DNA from: Pseudomonas sp. UBA5706
GTDB lineage: Bacteria > Pseudomonadota > Gammaproteobacteria > Pseudomonadales > Pseudomonadaceae
Direction of reading: 5' to 3'
Assembly: GCF_002419965.1 (NCBI RefSeq)
Contig: NZ_DIHC01000010.1
Location: 1-64,000 of the forward strand
Length of the DNA: 64,000 nucleotides
Under the pieces are notes generated by a model that saw nothing but the letters and a program-made list of their open reading frames with translations, was not told the DNA's origin and searched no databases. The translations under genes were made by a program, and so were the position numbers. This document shows, in pieces, positions 52,268-61,191 of the stretch (positions are counted from its first letter, which is position 1; each line of letters begins with the position of its first letter).

Positions 52268-52711
52268 TCACTGACCCAGGGTCAGCACCTTCTGCATCAT
52301 GGTTTTCGCGGTGTTCATGACTTCCGCATTGGTCTGGAACGAACGACTGGCCGAGATCATGTCAGCCATCTCGTTAACGACGTTGACGTTCGGGTAGTAG
52401 ACGTAACCGTTCTTGTCGGCCGCCGGGTGGTTTGGCTCGTAACGTGCTTCCAGGTTCGAGGTGTCCTCGACGATGCCGGAAACCTGCACGCCGGTGCCGG
52501 CCTGGCCCTGGTCTTCGAACAGCGAAGCACTGTCGCCGGATTCCTGCCCCTGAAACACGGTGGCGAACACCGGGTGACGGGCGCGGTAGGTTTTGTCCAC
52601 ACTCGAGGACACGGTTTCGGCGTTGGCAATGTTACTGGCCACGGTGTTCAGGCGAGTGTTCTGGGCACTCATGCCGCTACCGGCAATATTGAAAACACTG
52701 GATAGAGACAT
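52268..52711 (-). CDS. flgC: Proximal rod protein FlgC
   Basis: 147-residue rod protein with NTVASNIANAETVSSSVDKTYRARHPVF-type N-terminus (seen as pieces RLNTVASNIANAETV and YRARHPVFATVF) and the C-terminal motif VNVVNEMADMISASRSFQTN. It follows flgB by 3 bases. Confidence 0.97.
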   Translation of the reverse strand: MSLSSVFNIAGSGMSAQNTRLNTVASNIANAETVSSSVDKTYRARHPVFATVFQGQESGDSASLFEDQGQAGTGVQVSGIVEDTSNLEARYEPNHPAADKNGYVYYPNVNVVNEMADMISASRSFQTNAEVMNTAKTMMQKVLTLGQ

Positions 52712-52714
52712 GAA

Positions 52715-53122
52715 TTACTCTCCGCGCAGGGCTGCAACCAGCCCTTTGAACTTACTGTTGAGCAACGTGAAGCTGGCCTGGAAGCCGATGGCATTCTCGG
52801 CGTAGTTCGCATTTTCGACCTGGGAGTCGACGGTGTTCTGGTCCAGCGACGGTTGCGACGGCGTGCGATAGAGCAGGTTTGCTTCGCCCACGTCCATGCC
52901 TTGAGCTTCGATGTGGCGGCTGTTGGTCATGTTCAGGTCAAAGGTGCCGTTGTTGGCCTTGTCGCTTTGGGCAGCCAACACCTTGGAAAAGTCCAGGTCA
53001 CGCGCCTTGTAGTTGGGCGTGTCGGCGTTTGTGATGTTGTTGGCCAGCACTTCTGCACGTTGGGCGCGGAAGTTCAGCGCTTTCTCGTGAATGCCCAGTG
53101 CGTTTTCGAAGCTGATGCTCAT
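52715..53122 (-). CDS. flgB: Proximal rod protein FlgB
   Basis: 135-residue rod protein: LNFRAQRAEVLANNITNADT and PNYKARDLDFSKVLAAQ near the start, and NVDSQVENANYAENAIGFQA-like C-terminal helix (here TVDSQVENANYAENAIGF). First gene of flgBCDE. Confidence 0.97.
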   Translation of the reverse strand: MSISFENALGIHEKALNFRAQRAEVLANNITNADTPNYKARDLDFSKVLAAQSDKANNGTFDLNMTNSRHIEAQGMDVGEANLLYRTPSQPSLDQNTVDSQVENANYAENAIGFQASFTLLNSKFKGLVAALRGE

Positions 53123-53168
53123 GTCGGGAAACCTTTACCGGTTGACCAGATGTTCGTGACTGAGAGAT

Positions 53169-53184
53169 AGCAAGCGGCGTGCCA
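53169..53184 (-). promoter_or_regulatory. Sigma-54 promoter for flgBCDE
   Basis: Minus-strand TGGCACGCCGCTTGCT is a perfect match to TGGCACGNNNNTTGCW, 47 bases before flgB. Confidence 0.95.
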
Positions 53185-53339
53185 TGTTCTGGAACGACCG
53201 TATTTGTGGGGCTTCGGAGGGGTTTGACGGTGGGGATGCCAGAAAAGCGGCAAGTGATTTCCGCTGCGGGGGAGGAAAGCGGCAAGGGCAGTGCCGTTTT
53301 TTTGCCGCTGCTGGTTGAGAAAAGCAGGTTATGTATCGG

Positions 53340-53475
53340 CCCTTCTTACTTGAGGCTCCGTCCAGGACGGGGACTTTTCTGCCCCTCCGGTGGGTTACTT
53401 TTTCGACTCTTGGAAAAAGCGACCCGCTGTAAGCGCGGAACCGCACTCAGTGCCACCCTCGAAAACGGATACACG
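53340..53475. repeat. Degenerate Pseudomonas intergenic repeat
   Basis: The stretch ggtgggttactttttcgact...gaaaaagcgacccgctgtaagcgcggaaccgcactcagtgcc contains an imperfect inverted repeat (gttactttttcg/ gaaaaagcgac). It resembles an element I recall from many Pseudomonas intergenic regions (aaagtaacccgctgtaagcgcgg). It fills most of the cheR-flgB gap; no gene is visible there. Confidence 0.5.
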
Positions 53476-53490
53476 AAAAATCAACGCGAC

Positions 53491-53518
53491 AAAAAGAAAA
53501 ACCCGCCGGAGCGGGTTT
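53491..53518 (-). terminator. Intrinsic terminator of cheV-cheR
   Basis: Minus strand: AACCCGC-TCCG-GCGGGTT followed by TTTCTTTTTG, 20 bases after the cheR stop. Confidence 0.88.
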
Positions 53519-53537
53519 CGTCAATCAGTCAGCAGAC

Positions 53538-54365
53538 TCACTTGGCCTTATAGATGATCCCGGGGCTGCACTGGACCATCTGATAATGATCAGGCAATCC
53601 GTTCAGTGCCTCTGACGCCCCGAGGAACAGATACCCCCCAGGCTTGAGCGTCGAATGAATACGCAGCAGGATGTCCTTCTTCACCTCGGCCGAAAAATAA
53701 ATCAACACGTTGCGGCAAAACACGATATCGAACTTGCCCAACGCTGCATAACTGTCCAGCAGGTTAAAAGAGCGAAATTCCACCCGGCTCTTGATCGGCG
53801 TCTTCACCGTCCAGCGGCCCGGCGTCTTCTGATCGAAATAACGCTGCAACCGGTCCGGCGACAACCCCCGACCGATGGCCAGGCTGTCGTACTCACCGGT
53901 CTTGCAGTTGTTCAACATACTGCCCGACAAATCCGTCGCCACGATCTGCGCGCCGGACTTCAATTGCCCCGGGTTGCTGCGCTCGAACTCATCGATGGAC
54001 ATAGACAACGAATACGGCTCCTGTCCCGATGAACAGGCCGCCGACCAGATGCGTGGACGCAGGCCAGGACTGGCCTTGATCTGCTCGGGTAGAACTTTGG
54101 TCTTTAGTACCTCGAACGGATAAGTATCACGAAACCACAGGGTTTCGTTGGTGGTCATGGCGTCCACCACCTGCTCACGCAGGCCGCTGCGGGGCTGGGT
54201 CTGGATGCGCTGGATCAACTCGCTCAGCGACTTGATGCCCTGCTGCTCCATCAGCTTGTTAAGGCGGCTGGATACCAGGTATTGCTTGTTTTCACCCAGC
54301 AAAATGCCACAGGCCTTTTCCAGGAAGACCCGGAACTGTTCAAAATCCAAATTACCTGTAGACAT
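53538..54365 (-). CDS. cheR: Chemotaxis protein methyltransferase CheR
   Basis: Methylates chemoreceptor glutamates using S-adenosylmethionine. The 275 residues have the helical N-domain (FEQFRVFLEKACGILLGENK, TNETLWFRDTYPFE) and the SAM-binding C-domain (RIWSAACSSGQEPYSLSM, IVATDLSGSMLNNCKTGEY, DIVFCRNVLIYF). ATG 54365 has AGAGG upstream; the open frame adds four codons. Located beside flgB as in P. aeruginosa (CheR1). Confidence 0.95.
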   Translation of the reverse strand: MSTGNLDFEQFRVFLEKACGILLGENKQYLVSSRLNKLMEQQGIKSLSELIQRIQTQPRSGLREQVVDAMTTNETLWFRDTYPFEVLKTKVLPEQIKASPGLRPRIWSAACSSGQEPYSLSMSIDEFERSNPGQLKSGAQIVATDLSGSMLNNCKTGEYDSLAIGRGLSPDRLQRYFDQKTPGRWTVKTPIKSRVEFRSFNLLDSYAALGKFDIVFCRNVLIYFSAEVKKDILLRIHSTLKPGGYLFLGASEALNGLPDHYQMVQCSPGIIYKAK

Positions 54366-54409
54366 GCCGCCTCTCAAATCATGTGAACAGCAAGGAGGGA
54401 AATCCCTCC

Positions 54410-55342
54410 TCAGCTGATATCTGCTGCCTTGATACGATCTACCACTCTAGCTGCCAAATCGTCCGGCCGAAACTTGGCCAGAAAATCATCGGCGCCCACT
54501 TTCTTCACCATCGCCTGGTTAAACACCCCCGACAGGGAAGTATGCAGGACGATGTGCAGTTTCTGCATGCGCGGATCGCTACGGATCTCGGCAGTCAAGG
54601 TGTAGCCGTCCATCTCCGGCATTTCAATGTCGGAGATCATCATGAGGAACTCTTCTTCCGGTTTTTTGCCCTCGTCCACCAGCTTGCGCAAGAACTCAAG
54701 TGCCTGCCGGCCATCATTCAGCGCCGTCACTTCAACGCCTACGGTCTGCAGGCAGCGGGTCACCTGTTTGCGTGCCACCGATGAGTCATCGACTGTCAGT
54801 ACCCGCAACGACACCGCCTTGTGTTGCACCTCTGCGCTCACGACGCCGGCAGAAATGTTCTCCGACACCGGGGCCACCTCGGCGAGGATTTTCTCCACGT
54901 CGATGATTTCCACCAACTGGTTATCGATACGCGTCACTGCCGTCAGGTAGTGGTCGCGACCGGTGCCCTTGGGTGGTGGATGAATGTCTTCCCAGTTCAT
55001 GTTCACGATGCGTTCGACCGAATGCACCAGAAAGCCCTGAATCTTGGTGTTGTATTCGGTAATGATGACGAACGCATTGTCGACGCCGCCCAGCGCCGCC
55101 GAACCCGTTGCCATCGCCAGATCGAGGATCGGGATCGTCCCGCCACGAATATTCGCCACTCCGCGCACAATCGGACTGGATTTGGGCATGTGGGTAAGTT
55201 TTGGGCACTGAAGCACCTCTTTTACCTTGAACACGTTAATCCCATATAACTGCTTGCCTTCCAGACGGAACAGCAACAGTTCAAGGCGGTTCTGCCCTAC
55301 CAGTTGAGTGCGCTGGTTCACTGAATCCATTACACCAGCCAT
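54410..55342 (-). CDS. cheV: Chemotaxis coupling protein CheV
   Basis: CheW-receiver fusion of 310 residues: CheW-like domain (~15-165, LELLLFRLEGKQLYGINVFK) and receiver domain (~185-305, phosphoacceptor in MMISDIEMPEMDGYTL, LRVLTVDDSSVARKQV). It couples receptors to CheA and is tuned by phosphorylation. GGGAGGAG lies about 7 bases before ATG 55342. A short GGAGGGATTTCCCTCC hairpin directly follows its stop before cheR. Confidence 0.95.
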   Translation of the reverse strand: MAGVMDSVNQRTQLVGQNRLELLLFRLEGKQLYGINVFKVKEVLQCPKLTHMPKSSPIVRGVANIRGGTIPILDLAMATGSAALGGVDNAFVIITEYNTKIQGFLVHSVERIVNMNWEDIHPPPKGTGRDHYLTAVTRIDNQLVEIIDVEKILAEVAPVSENISAGVVSAEVQHKAVSLRVLTVDDSSVARKQVTRCLQTVGVEVTALNDGRQALEFLRKLVDEGKKPEEEFLMMISDIEMPEMDGYTLTAEIRSDPRMQKLHIVLHTSLSGVFNQAMVKKVGADDFLAKFRPDDLAARVVDRIKAADIS

Positions 55343-55390
55343 GCACCACTCCTCCCAAAACGACCAATTGCGCATTGCCACGTCGGCAAG

Positions 55391-55406
55391 CGGCACGGGC
55401 CTTGCT
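55391..55406 (+). promoter_or_regulatory. Sigma-54 promoter for flgA
   Basis: CGGCACGGGCCTTGCT has GG-N10-GC and one mismatch to consensus. The predicted start of transcription (~55416-55418) coincides almost with the flgA ATG, so the mRNA would have little or no leader if this promoter is used. Confidence 0.8.
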
Positions 55407-55417
55407 ATTTACCTGTC

Positions 55418-56179
55418 ATGAACACACAAACGACAGTATCCCGACGCCTGACTTCCGCAACCCGCATTTTGTTGTGCGTGGTGACTGCGGTGTGTCTGCT
55501 TTGTGCCGCGCGGATCAGCCGTGCGGACAACGTGACCTTGCCTGAACAACTTATCGGCGTCACCCAAGGGTTTCTTGAATTCACAGTAGAAGACTATTTG
55601 ACCACCAGCCAGACCGCCGGCCGCTATGAGATCGAAGTGAAACAACTCGACCCTCGCCTGCGCATGCCGCATTGCGACAAGGATTTGACGGCGTCCCTGG
55701 AAAGCCCGGCCCAACCCATTGGTCGGGTCACGGTCAAACTGCGTTGCGAAGGCAGCGCGCCATGGACGGTATTCGTGCCTGCGCAGGTACATCTGTTTCG
55801 CAACGTGGTGACCGTTATCCGCCCAATGAAGCGCGACGCCATCGTCTCGGACGCCGATATCACGCTGCGCGAACGTGACGTCGGGTTGCTGGGACAAGGT
55901 TTTCTCGATTCCGTGGATCAAGCGATCGGGCAGAAAGTAGTCCGACCAACGGTCATCGATCAGATTCTGACCCCGGTGCACCTCGAACAACCTCAGATGG
56001 TCCGCAAGGGTGATCAGGTCGTGATCAGTGCCCGCAGCGGTTCGATGAGCGTGCGCATGCCCGGCGAAGCGCTGTCGGACGGCGGTTTCAATGAGCAGAT
56101 TCGTGTCAAGAACCTGAATTCCCAACGTGTGATCAAGGCCAATATCGTGGCTCCCGGTCAGGTCGAGGTGCCCATGTAA
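55418..56179 (+). CDS. flgA: P-ring chaperone FlgA
   Basis: Periplasmic chaperone for FlgI assembly (253 residues). An N-terminal signal sequence (TRILLCVVTAVCLLCAARIS RA region), the FlgA N-domain with a Cys pair (Cys85 region HCDKDL and LRCEGSAPW), and a C-terminal SAF domain (RPMKRDAIVSDADITLRERD, VRKGDQVVISARSGSMSVRM). It is divergent from cheV and first in flgAMNZ. No Shine-Dalgarno precedes the ATG. Confidence 0.95.
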   Translation: MNTQTTVSRRLTSATRILLCVVTAVCLLCAARISRADNVTLPEQLIGVTQGFLEFTVEDYLTTSQTAGRYEIEVKQLDPRLRMPHCDKDLTASLESPAQPIGRVTVKLRCEGSAPWTVFVPAQVHLFRNVVTVIRPMKRDAIVSDADITLRERDVGLLGQGFLDSVDQAIGQKVVRPTVIDQILTPVHLEQPQMVRKGDQVVISARSGSMSVRMPGEALSDGGFNEQIRVKNLNSQRVIKANIVAPGQVEVPM

Positions 56180-56275
56180 AGGTAATGTCCTCTGGCGCTA
56201 CGCTTGCGCTTTTCCTACACTCGGAACCCATACGCCTGATGCGAAGTCCATTCAAGACTGTTTTCGCACGGGCCC

Positions 56276-56302
56276 TAAAGTTATTCCGGGTTTGGCCGAA
56301 AC
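56276..56302 (+). promoter_or_regulatory. Sigma-28 (FliA) promoter for flgMN
   Basis: TAAA-N15-GCCGAAAC: -35 at 56276-56279, exact 15-base spacer, -10 at 56295-56302. FlgM made from a FliA promoter gives the known negative feedback. Confidence 0.88.
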
Positions 56303-56338
56303 CAAGGCAAGCGTCCTAGAACCCAGAGGTTTTCAATC

Positions 56339-56656
56339 ATGGTCATCGACTTCAGTCGTTTGAATAGCTCCACTACCGTTGGCAGTACGTCACGTACCGC
56401 CAGCACCAAGGAAACCGGCAAAACCGACGCTGCGGCAGCGGTCAGCACTTCCGAAAGCGTGAGCGGTAGCGGCGAGACAGTACATTTGAGCAGTGAAGCG
56501 CAACAGTTGCAGAAGATCACTGATTCGTTGCGTGATCAGCCCGTTGTCAACAGCAGCCGTGTCGCTGAGTTGAAACAGGCTGTCGCCGACGGCAGTTACA
56601 AGGTCGACAGCAACCGCGTTGCGAGCAAACTGCTTAATTTCGAAGCCCAGCGCTAG
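56339..56656 (+). CDS. flgM: Anti-sigma-28 factor FlgM
   Basis: 105-residue protein that holds FliA inactive until it is exported through the finished hook. Unstructured Ser/Thr/Ala-rich N-half; C-terminal sigma-binding helices (ETVHLSSEAQQLQKITDSL, VVNSSRVAELKQAVADGSYK, ASKLLNFE). In P. aeruginosa HsbA also binds FlgM, linking it to the hptB-hsbR-hsbA genes of this window. A hairpin (agcccc...ggggct, 56655-56677) follows the stop. Confidence 0.96.
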   Translation: MVIDFSRLNSSTTVGSTSRTASTKETGKTDAAAAVSTSESVSGSGETVHLSSEAQQLQKITDSLRDQPVVNSSRVAELKQAVADGSYKVDSNRVASKLLNFEAQR

Positions 56657-56705
56657 CCCCAGGTCTGCGCAGGGGCTTCTGGACGCTTAAATCCCAGGGC
56701 ATGCG

Positions 56706-57173
56706 ATGCAAGACACTACGTTGCTTCAACTGATTACCGACGATATTGCGCCAACCCAGCATCTGCTGGAGATCCTGAAGGCCGAGTCACTGGCGCTGCA
56801 CGGTCGCGATATGGTCGAAATGGAACACATCCTGGCGCAAAAACAGGCGCTGGTGATCGTGCTCGAACAGCATGGACGCAGACGCAGTCAACTGCTGTCG
56901 AGTCTAGGCCTGCCCACCAGTCGCGCGGGACTCGAAGAAGTGGCCAAGCACTCGTCGGTAGGCGAAGCGTTGTTGAAAGCGGGTGACGAACTGAGTGCAC
57001 TGATAGTCGACTGCCAGGCCGCCAACGAGCAAAACGGCGGTCTGATCCAGCTGCAGCAGCTGACCACGGCACAGCAACTCAGAATCCTCAACGGTGGTGA
57101 TACCCCAACGCTCTACGACAGCCGGGGTTCGACCTCGGGAAGAGCCAGGCCACGTCCACTCAGCCAGGCGTAA
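56706..57173 (+). CDS. flgN: Flagellar chaperone FlgN
   Basis: Export chaperone for FlgK and FlgL. 155 residues, helical (HLLEILKAESLALHGRDMVEMEHILAQKQAL in pieces: LLEILKAESLALHGRD, MEHILAQKQALVIVLEQHG), with a C-terminal RILNGGDTPTLYDSRG segment typical of pseudomonads. Follows flgM by 49 bases. Confidence 0.93.
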   Translation: MQDTTLLQLITDDIAPTQHLLEILKAESLALHGRDMVEMEHILAQKQALVIVLEQHGRRRSQLLSSLGLPTSRAGLEEVAKHSSVGEALLKAGDELSALIVDCQAANEQNGGLIQLQQLTTAQQLRILNGGDTPTLYDSRGSTSGRARPRPLSQA

Positions 57174-57255
57174 CTTCCTGTATCAAGGCGTGCAGCATGA
57201 TGGCAAAATGCTTGAAGCTGCACGCTGTCGTTTTTTGCCTGGAGATGGATAGACC

Positions 57256-57996
57256 GTGAATGCCTCAAGCGCGGAAGAAGTTCCGCAGCCCCCGAAGGTA
57301 CTGACCACGCCTTTGGAAATTGCCGCCAACATGCGCCTGCTGATGGAAAGTCATGATCCGCTGATCATTACTTTTCACGAGCGCAGTCATCGCTTCCAGA
57401 GCTACATCATTGGCGTCGACCGTGACAGCAACGAGATGTTGCTGGACGAAATGGTTCCGCGCGACGGCGAACGATTCCTGGCAAACGGCGAGCCCTTCCG
57501 CGTCGAGGGCTTTCACGACGGCGTGCGCATTGCTTGGGAGGTCAAGGCGCAGATGACCATTATGGAGGAGCGCCGCAGCTATCGCGGTCCCCTTCCAGAA
57601 GAAGTCGTCTACCACCAGCGCCGAAATGCCTTCCGCGCCGCGCTTAAACTGGCGTCTCTGGTCAATATCGAAATCGGCGGTGACAGGCTCAAGGCCCCAT
57701 TGCGCGGCAAGTTGCTGGACATTTCCGCTACCGGCTGCAAGCTGCGTTTCGAAGGCGATGTCTCCGAACGCGTGCAGTTAGGTCAGGTGTATGAGCGCTT
57801 CATCGCCCACCTGCCCTTTGGCGCGATGACGACTTCGGTCGAGTTGCGGCATCTGCACTTCGAAGAAAAAATCAACACCACCTTTGCCGGCGTGCGCTTT
57901 CACAACATCAGTGGGCTGGTACAGCGTCAGGTTGAACGCTTCGTGTACCAGCTGCAGCGCGAGGCCCGGCGCTTCGACAAAGACGACGACTTCTGA
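57256..57996 (+). CDS. flgZ: c-di-GMP-binding flagellar brake FlgZ (YcgR type)
   Basis: 246-residue protein: N-terminal YcgR domain (~20-120, LIITFHERSHRFQSYIIGVD) and C-terminal PilZ domain with the c-di-GMP motifs RRNAFR (RxxxR, ~122-127) and DISATG (DxSxxG). It slows swimming when c-di-GMP rises. Follows flgN by 82 bases, as the flgAMNZ order in P. putida and P. fluorescens. Confidence 0.94.
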   Translation: MNASSAEEVPQPPKVLTTPLEIAANMRLLMESHDPLIITFHERSHRFQSYIIGVDRDSNEMLLDEMVPRDGERFLANGEPFRVEGFHDGVRIAWEVKAQMTIMEERRSYRGPLPEEVVYHQRRNAFRAALKLASLVNIEIGGDRLKAPLRGKLLDISATGCKLRFEGDVSERVQLGQVYERFIAHLPFGAMTTSVELRHLHFEEKINTTFAGVRFHNISGLVQRQVERFVYQLQREARRFDKDDDF

Positions 57997-58047
57997 TCGC
58001 CTGATCCAAAACTGCGCCCACAGGACCCGCGCCAGCCGAGCCTTCCT

Positions 58048-58068
58048 GTGGGAGCACGCAGCTCCCAC
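58048..58068. repeat. Palindrome between convergent flgZ and MFS gene
   Basis: GTGGGAGC-ACGCA-GCTCCCAC, a perfect 8-bp stem of the REP type common in Pseudomonas. It could act as a bidirectional transcript end; no U-tract on either side. Confidence 0.6.
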
Positions 58069-58101
58069 CTGCCAGGTCCTTCCCGCCTTTACCAGAACGC
58101 T

Positions 58102-59559
58102 CTACAACGGCCGATCGACGCCAACATCCCGCGACGCATCCGGCGCAGCATTGGGTCGGGACGGCGGAAGCTCGGCACTGGCATCGCCGTCCACCACGGC
58201 GACCGGACGCACGACGCCCTCCCCTGACGGAACGACACGCTCCGGTGTCTCCATCTCGGCTTGCGGCTCGGGCGGCGATTGACCTTCAGGCTCCGCAGCG
58301 GTCTGCATCTGCTCTTGAACCACCTGCTCATCGACCCGCGGATCCAGCGCCACCACCAAGGGCGAGCTGGACATGCTGTCCGGCATCGCGATGTGATGCA
58401 GTGGCGCATCTTCGACCTGGTGCAGATTGGTAACGGCCTTGGGCCGAATACGCAGCACCAGAATCAACGCCGTGAAGCAGACGAAGGCGTAGAGCATATT
58501 GCTGCCGAACTGTTTCATCAGCACCCCCGACACCAGTGGCCCGACACTGGCACCGATGCCGTAGGTCATTAACAGCATGGCCGTCAGCGAGACGCGCCGT
58601 TCGCCTTCGACGTGGTCGTTGGAAAATGCAACCGCCAGCGGATACAGCGAGAACTGCAGCAACGAGGCGACGAAACCCACGGCAAACAGTACTTCCATCG
58701 GCACGTTAGGGAAGATCGCCAGCGGCAACGCAGCCAGAACCAATAGCCCCGCGACGCCTCGAATCAGCCACGCGCGGTCATACCGGTCCGACAATTTGCC
58801 CAGCGGCCCCTGCACCACCAGCCCCGCACCGATACAGCAGGCCATGAACAAGCCGACGTGCTCGGTGGACATCCCTTGCTGTGCCGCATACAGCGGCGCC
58901 AAACCGTAAAACGAGCCGATGATCATCCCGGCGCTGAGCACCGTGGTCAGCGACTGCGGCACCCGGCGCATGAAGAACAACGGCTCAAGCGGTGCAGGTC
59001 GCATCGGCGCCGGGTGGATGCTGCGAGTCATCGCCACCGGCACCAGACACAGCGTAAAGCACATCGCTACCAGCATCAGCAACTCAGGCCCCAACTGCGG
59101 ATGGACGACCAGAATCAACTGCCCCAGAACCAGCCCCAGGTAAGAGGCAATCATATAGCCGCTGAACACCATGCCGCGCTGTTTGGGCGAGGCCTGCTCG
59201 TTGAGCCAGCTTTCGATGACCATGTACTGACACATCATGCCCAGACCGACGATCATCCGCAGGAAGATCCACGCCGGCAGGTAGTCGACCAAGCCATGCC
59301 CAAGCACGGCGGCACCGACGATACCGGCACAGGTTGCGTACGCGCGAATATGCCCCACCCGGCCAATCAGCCGGTGGCCGATCTTGCCGCCCAGGGCCAG
59401 GCCGATGTAGTTCGCCGCCATCAGCGCACCGACCCAGAGGCCGTCCACCTGATCGGCAGCCAGACGCAAGGCAAGGTAGGTACTTAGAAGGCCGGAACCG
59501 ATCAACATCATCAGTGAGGCGAAATACAGCGCTCGAAACGATTTCCAGATTTGGCGCAT
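58102..59559 (-). CDS. MFS transporter with a cytoplasmic C-terminal tail
   Basis: 485 residues. About 12 hydrophobic segments over residues 1-390 with MFS loop signatures (MAANYIGLALGGKIGHRLIGRVGH between helices 2 and 3, seen as LGGKIGHRLIGRVGH; GKLSDRYDRAWLIRG between 8 and 9). It resembles the YcaD-like group; substrate unknown. The last ~95 residues form a soluble Pro/Glu/Val-rich tail (EPEGQSPPEPQAEMETPERV), which is unusual. Not a flagellar gene. Confidence 0.85.
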   Translation of the reverse strand: MRQIWKSFRALYFASLMMLIGSGLLSTYLALRLAADQVDGLWVGALMAANYIGLALGGKIGHRLIGRVGHIRAYATCAGIVGAAVLGHGLVDYLPAWIFLRMIVGLGMMCQYMVIESWLNEQASPKQRGMVFSGYMIASYLGLVLGQLILVVHPQLGPELLMLVAMCFTLCLVPVAMTRSIHPAPMRPAPLEPLFFMRRVPQSLTTVLSAGMIIGSFYGLAPLYAAQQGMSTEHVGLFMACCIGAGLVVQGPLGKLSDRYDRAWLIRGVAGLLVLAALPLAIFPNVPMEVLFAVGFVASLLQFSLYPLAVAFSNDHVEGERRVSLTAMLLMTYGIGASVGPLVSGVLMKQFGSNMLYAFVCFTALILVLRIRPKAVTNLHQVEDAPLHHIAMPDSMSSSPLVVALDPRVDEQVVQEQMQTAAEPEGQSPPEPQAEMETPERVVPSGEGVVRPVAVVDGDASAELPPSRPNAAPDASRDVGVDRPL

Positions 59560-59574
59560 CAGCTTTCCAAAAAC

Positions 59575-59602
59575 GAAAACCCTCCTCGACGGGAGGGTTT
59601 TC
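59575..59602 (-). terminator. Intrinsic terminator after the GS-like gene
   Basis: Minus strand: GAAAACCCTCC-CGTCGA-GGAGGGTTTTCGTTTTT, 12 bases after the stop of the GS-like gene and directly before the MFS gene start. Confidence 0.88.
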
Positions 59603-59614
59603 GAACTGCGGTTC

Positions 59615-60958
59615 TTAAGCCTGGGCAGCCAGGATACGACGCTCCCAGGGGGTTATTTCGTTGAAGAAACTGGTCAGTTCCAGCGTCTTCGACGCGATGT
59701 AGCCTTCGATGAATTCGGCACCAAACAGTTCCTTGGCCAAAGGGCTGCGTTTCAGACGTTCAAGGGCAGCATGCAAGGTACATGGCAACGACAGATTGTC
59801 CGGTACGGCGAACTCTCCCTGAATCGGCTCCGAAGCCGGCAGCCGCTGCTCGATGCCGTACAACCCGGCGGCCAGGCTGGCTGCGATGGCCAGGTAAGGA
59901 TTGGCATCGGCACCCGGCAGGCGGTTTTCCACCCGTCGGGCCACCGGCGCGCTGGCCGGAATGCGCAACCCGGCCGCACGGTTATCGTGGGACCAGCACG
60001 CGTTGTTCGGCGAGGCGAAAGGATGACACAGACGGTGATAGGAATTGACGTTGGGGGCGAATAACGCGGTGAAATCTGCCATTGCCGCCTGCTGGCCACC
60101 GATGAAATGAAGAAAGGCCTCAGTCGCCTCGCCCTGCGCATCGCTGAAAATATTTTGCCCGGTGGCGCTGTCCACCACGCTTTGGTGAATGTGCATCGAA
60201 CTGCCAGGGGTGTGGGCCAGCGGCTTGGCCATGCATACCACCGTCAGCCCATGCTTGAGCGCCACTTCCTTGAGCATGTGCTTGAACAAAAACGTCTGGT
60301 CGGCCAACAGCAACGGATCACCATGCAGCAGATTGATCTCGAACTGGCTTACGCCCATCTCGTGCATGAACGTGTCCCGAGGCAGACCCAGCGCAGCCAT
60401 GCACTTATAGACTTCGCTAAAGAACGGACGCAAACCGTTATTGGAACTGATGCTGAACGCCGACTGACCGTCCTCGCGACGACCATCCAGGCCCACAGGC
60501 GGCTGAAATGGCTGAGCCGGGTCGCTATTGGGTGCAAAGACGAAAAACTCAAGTTCGGTTGCGACGACCGGAGACCAGCCGTGCCGCGCGTAGCGCGCAA
60601 TCACTGCCTTCAACTGGCCACGCGTCGACAGGCGGGAGGGCTCACCGTCCAGCTCGTCAGCGTCACAGATCGCCAATGCGCGCGGCTCATCGCTCCAGGG
60701 CAGTCGATGAGTCTGCTGCGCGTCGGCTATCAACGCCAGATCGCCGTCGTCGCTGCCGTAGAATTTCGCTGCCGGGTAGCCGCCCATGATGCATTGCAAC
60801 AGCACCCCGCGCGCCAATTGCAAACGGCGACCCTCCAGAAAACCTTCAGCGGTCATGACCTTGCCGCGGGGTACGCCGTTCAAGTCCGGGGTGACGCATT
60901 CGATTTCATCAATGCCCATCAATCGCTGCGCGAGAGAATTGTGGCCATCGCTCAACAT
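59615..60958 (-). CDS. Glutamine synthetase family protein (gamma-glutamylpolyamine synthetase type)
   Basis: 447-residue GS-fold ligase. ATP-grasp-like GS motifs: ELEFFVFAPNSD, GVSQFEINLLHGDPLLLADQ, HTPGSSMHIHQSV, NSYHRLCHPFASPNNACW, RRVENRLPGADANPYL. It lacks the N-terminal layout of GlnA-I and resembles the SpuI/PauA-type enzymes that glutamylate putrescine and other polyamines. No other polyamine gene is in view, so the substrate is inferred from family resemblance only. Confidence 0.85.
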   Translation of the reverse strand: MLSDGHNSLAQRLMGIDEIECVTPDLNGVPRGKVMTAEGFLEGRRLQLARGVLLQCIMGGYPAAKFYGSDDGDLALIADAQQTHRLPWSDEPRALAICDADELDGEPSRLSTRGQLKAVIARYARHGWSPVVATELEFFVFAPNSDPAQPFQPPVGLDGRREDGQSAFSISSNNGLRPFFSEVYKCMAALGLPRDTFMHEMGVSQFEINLLHGDPLLLADQTFLFKHMLKEVALKHGLTVVCMAKPLAHTPGSSMHIHQSVVDSATGQNIFSDAQGEATEAFLHFIGGQQAAMADFTALFAPNVNSYHRLCHPFASPNNACWSHDNRAAGLRIPASAPVARRVENRLPGADANPYLAIAASLAAGLYGIEQRLPASEPIQGEFAVPDNLSLPCTLHAALERLKRSPLAKELFGAEFIEGYIASKTLELTSFFNEITPWERRILAAQA

Positions 60959-61060
60959 GACTCAAATCCTTTTTATCAGGCAGGCCGCGATGCGGCGAGG
61001 CGTACAAAATAAGCTTCGGGCGTTCGGAATATCAAGCGCATCTTTGATTGAAGGACAGGT

Positions 61061-61076
61061 TGGCCGATTTCTTGCT
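61061..61076 (+). promoter_or_regulatory. Possible sigma-54 promoter for vioA
   Basis: TGGCCGATTTCTTGCT has GG-N10-GC and an intact TTGCT, with three mismatches in the -24 half. It lies 115 bases before vioA with no gene between. If real, it would place the glycan gene under flagellar control. Confidence 0.5.
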
Positions 61077-61191
61077 ATTTCCCGCTTACGGCACTTAGAA
61101 CGCCATTTCGATGACAGCGAGCGCTTCGACCTCCGCCAGCTCGCAAGCATCATGTACGTCCAGCGGTGCGTACACAGGGCACAGGAATCCC

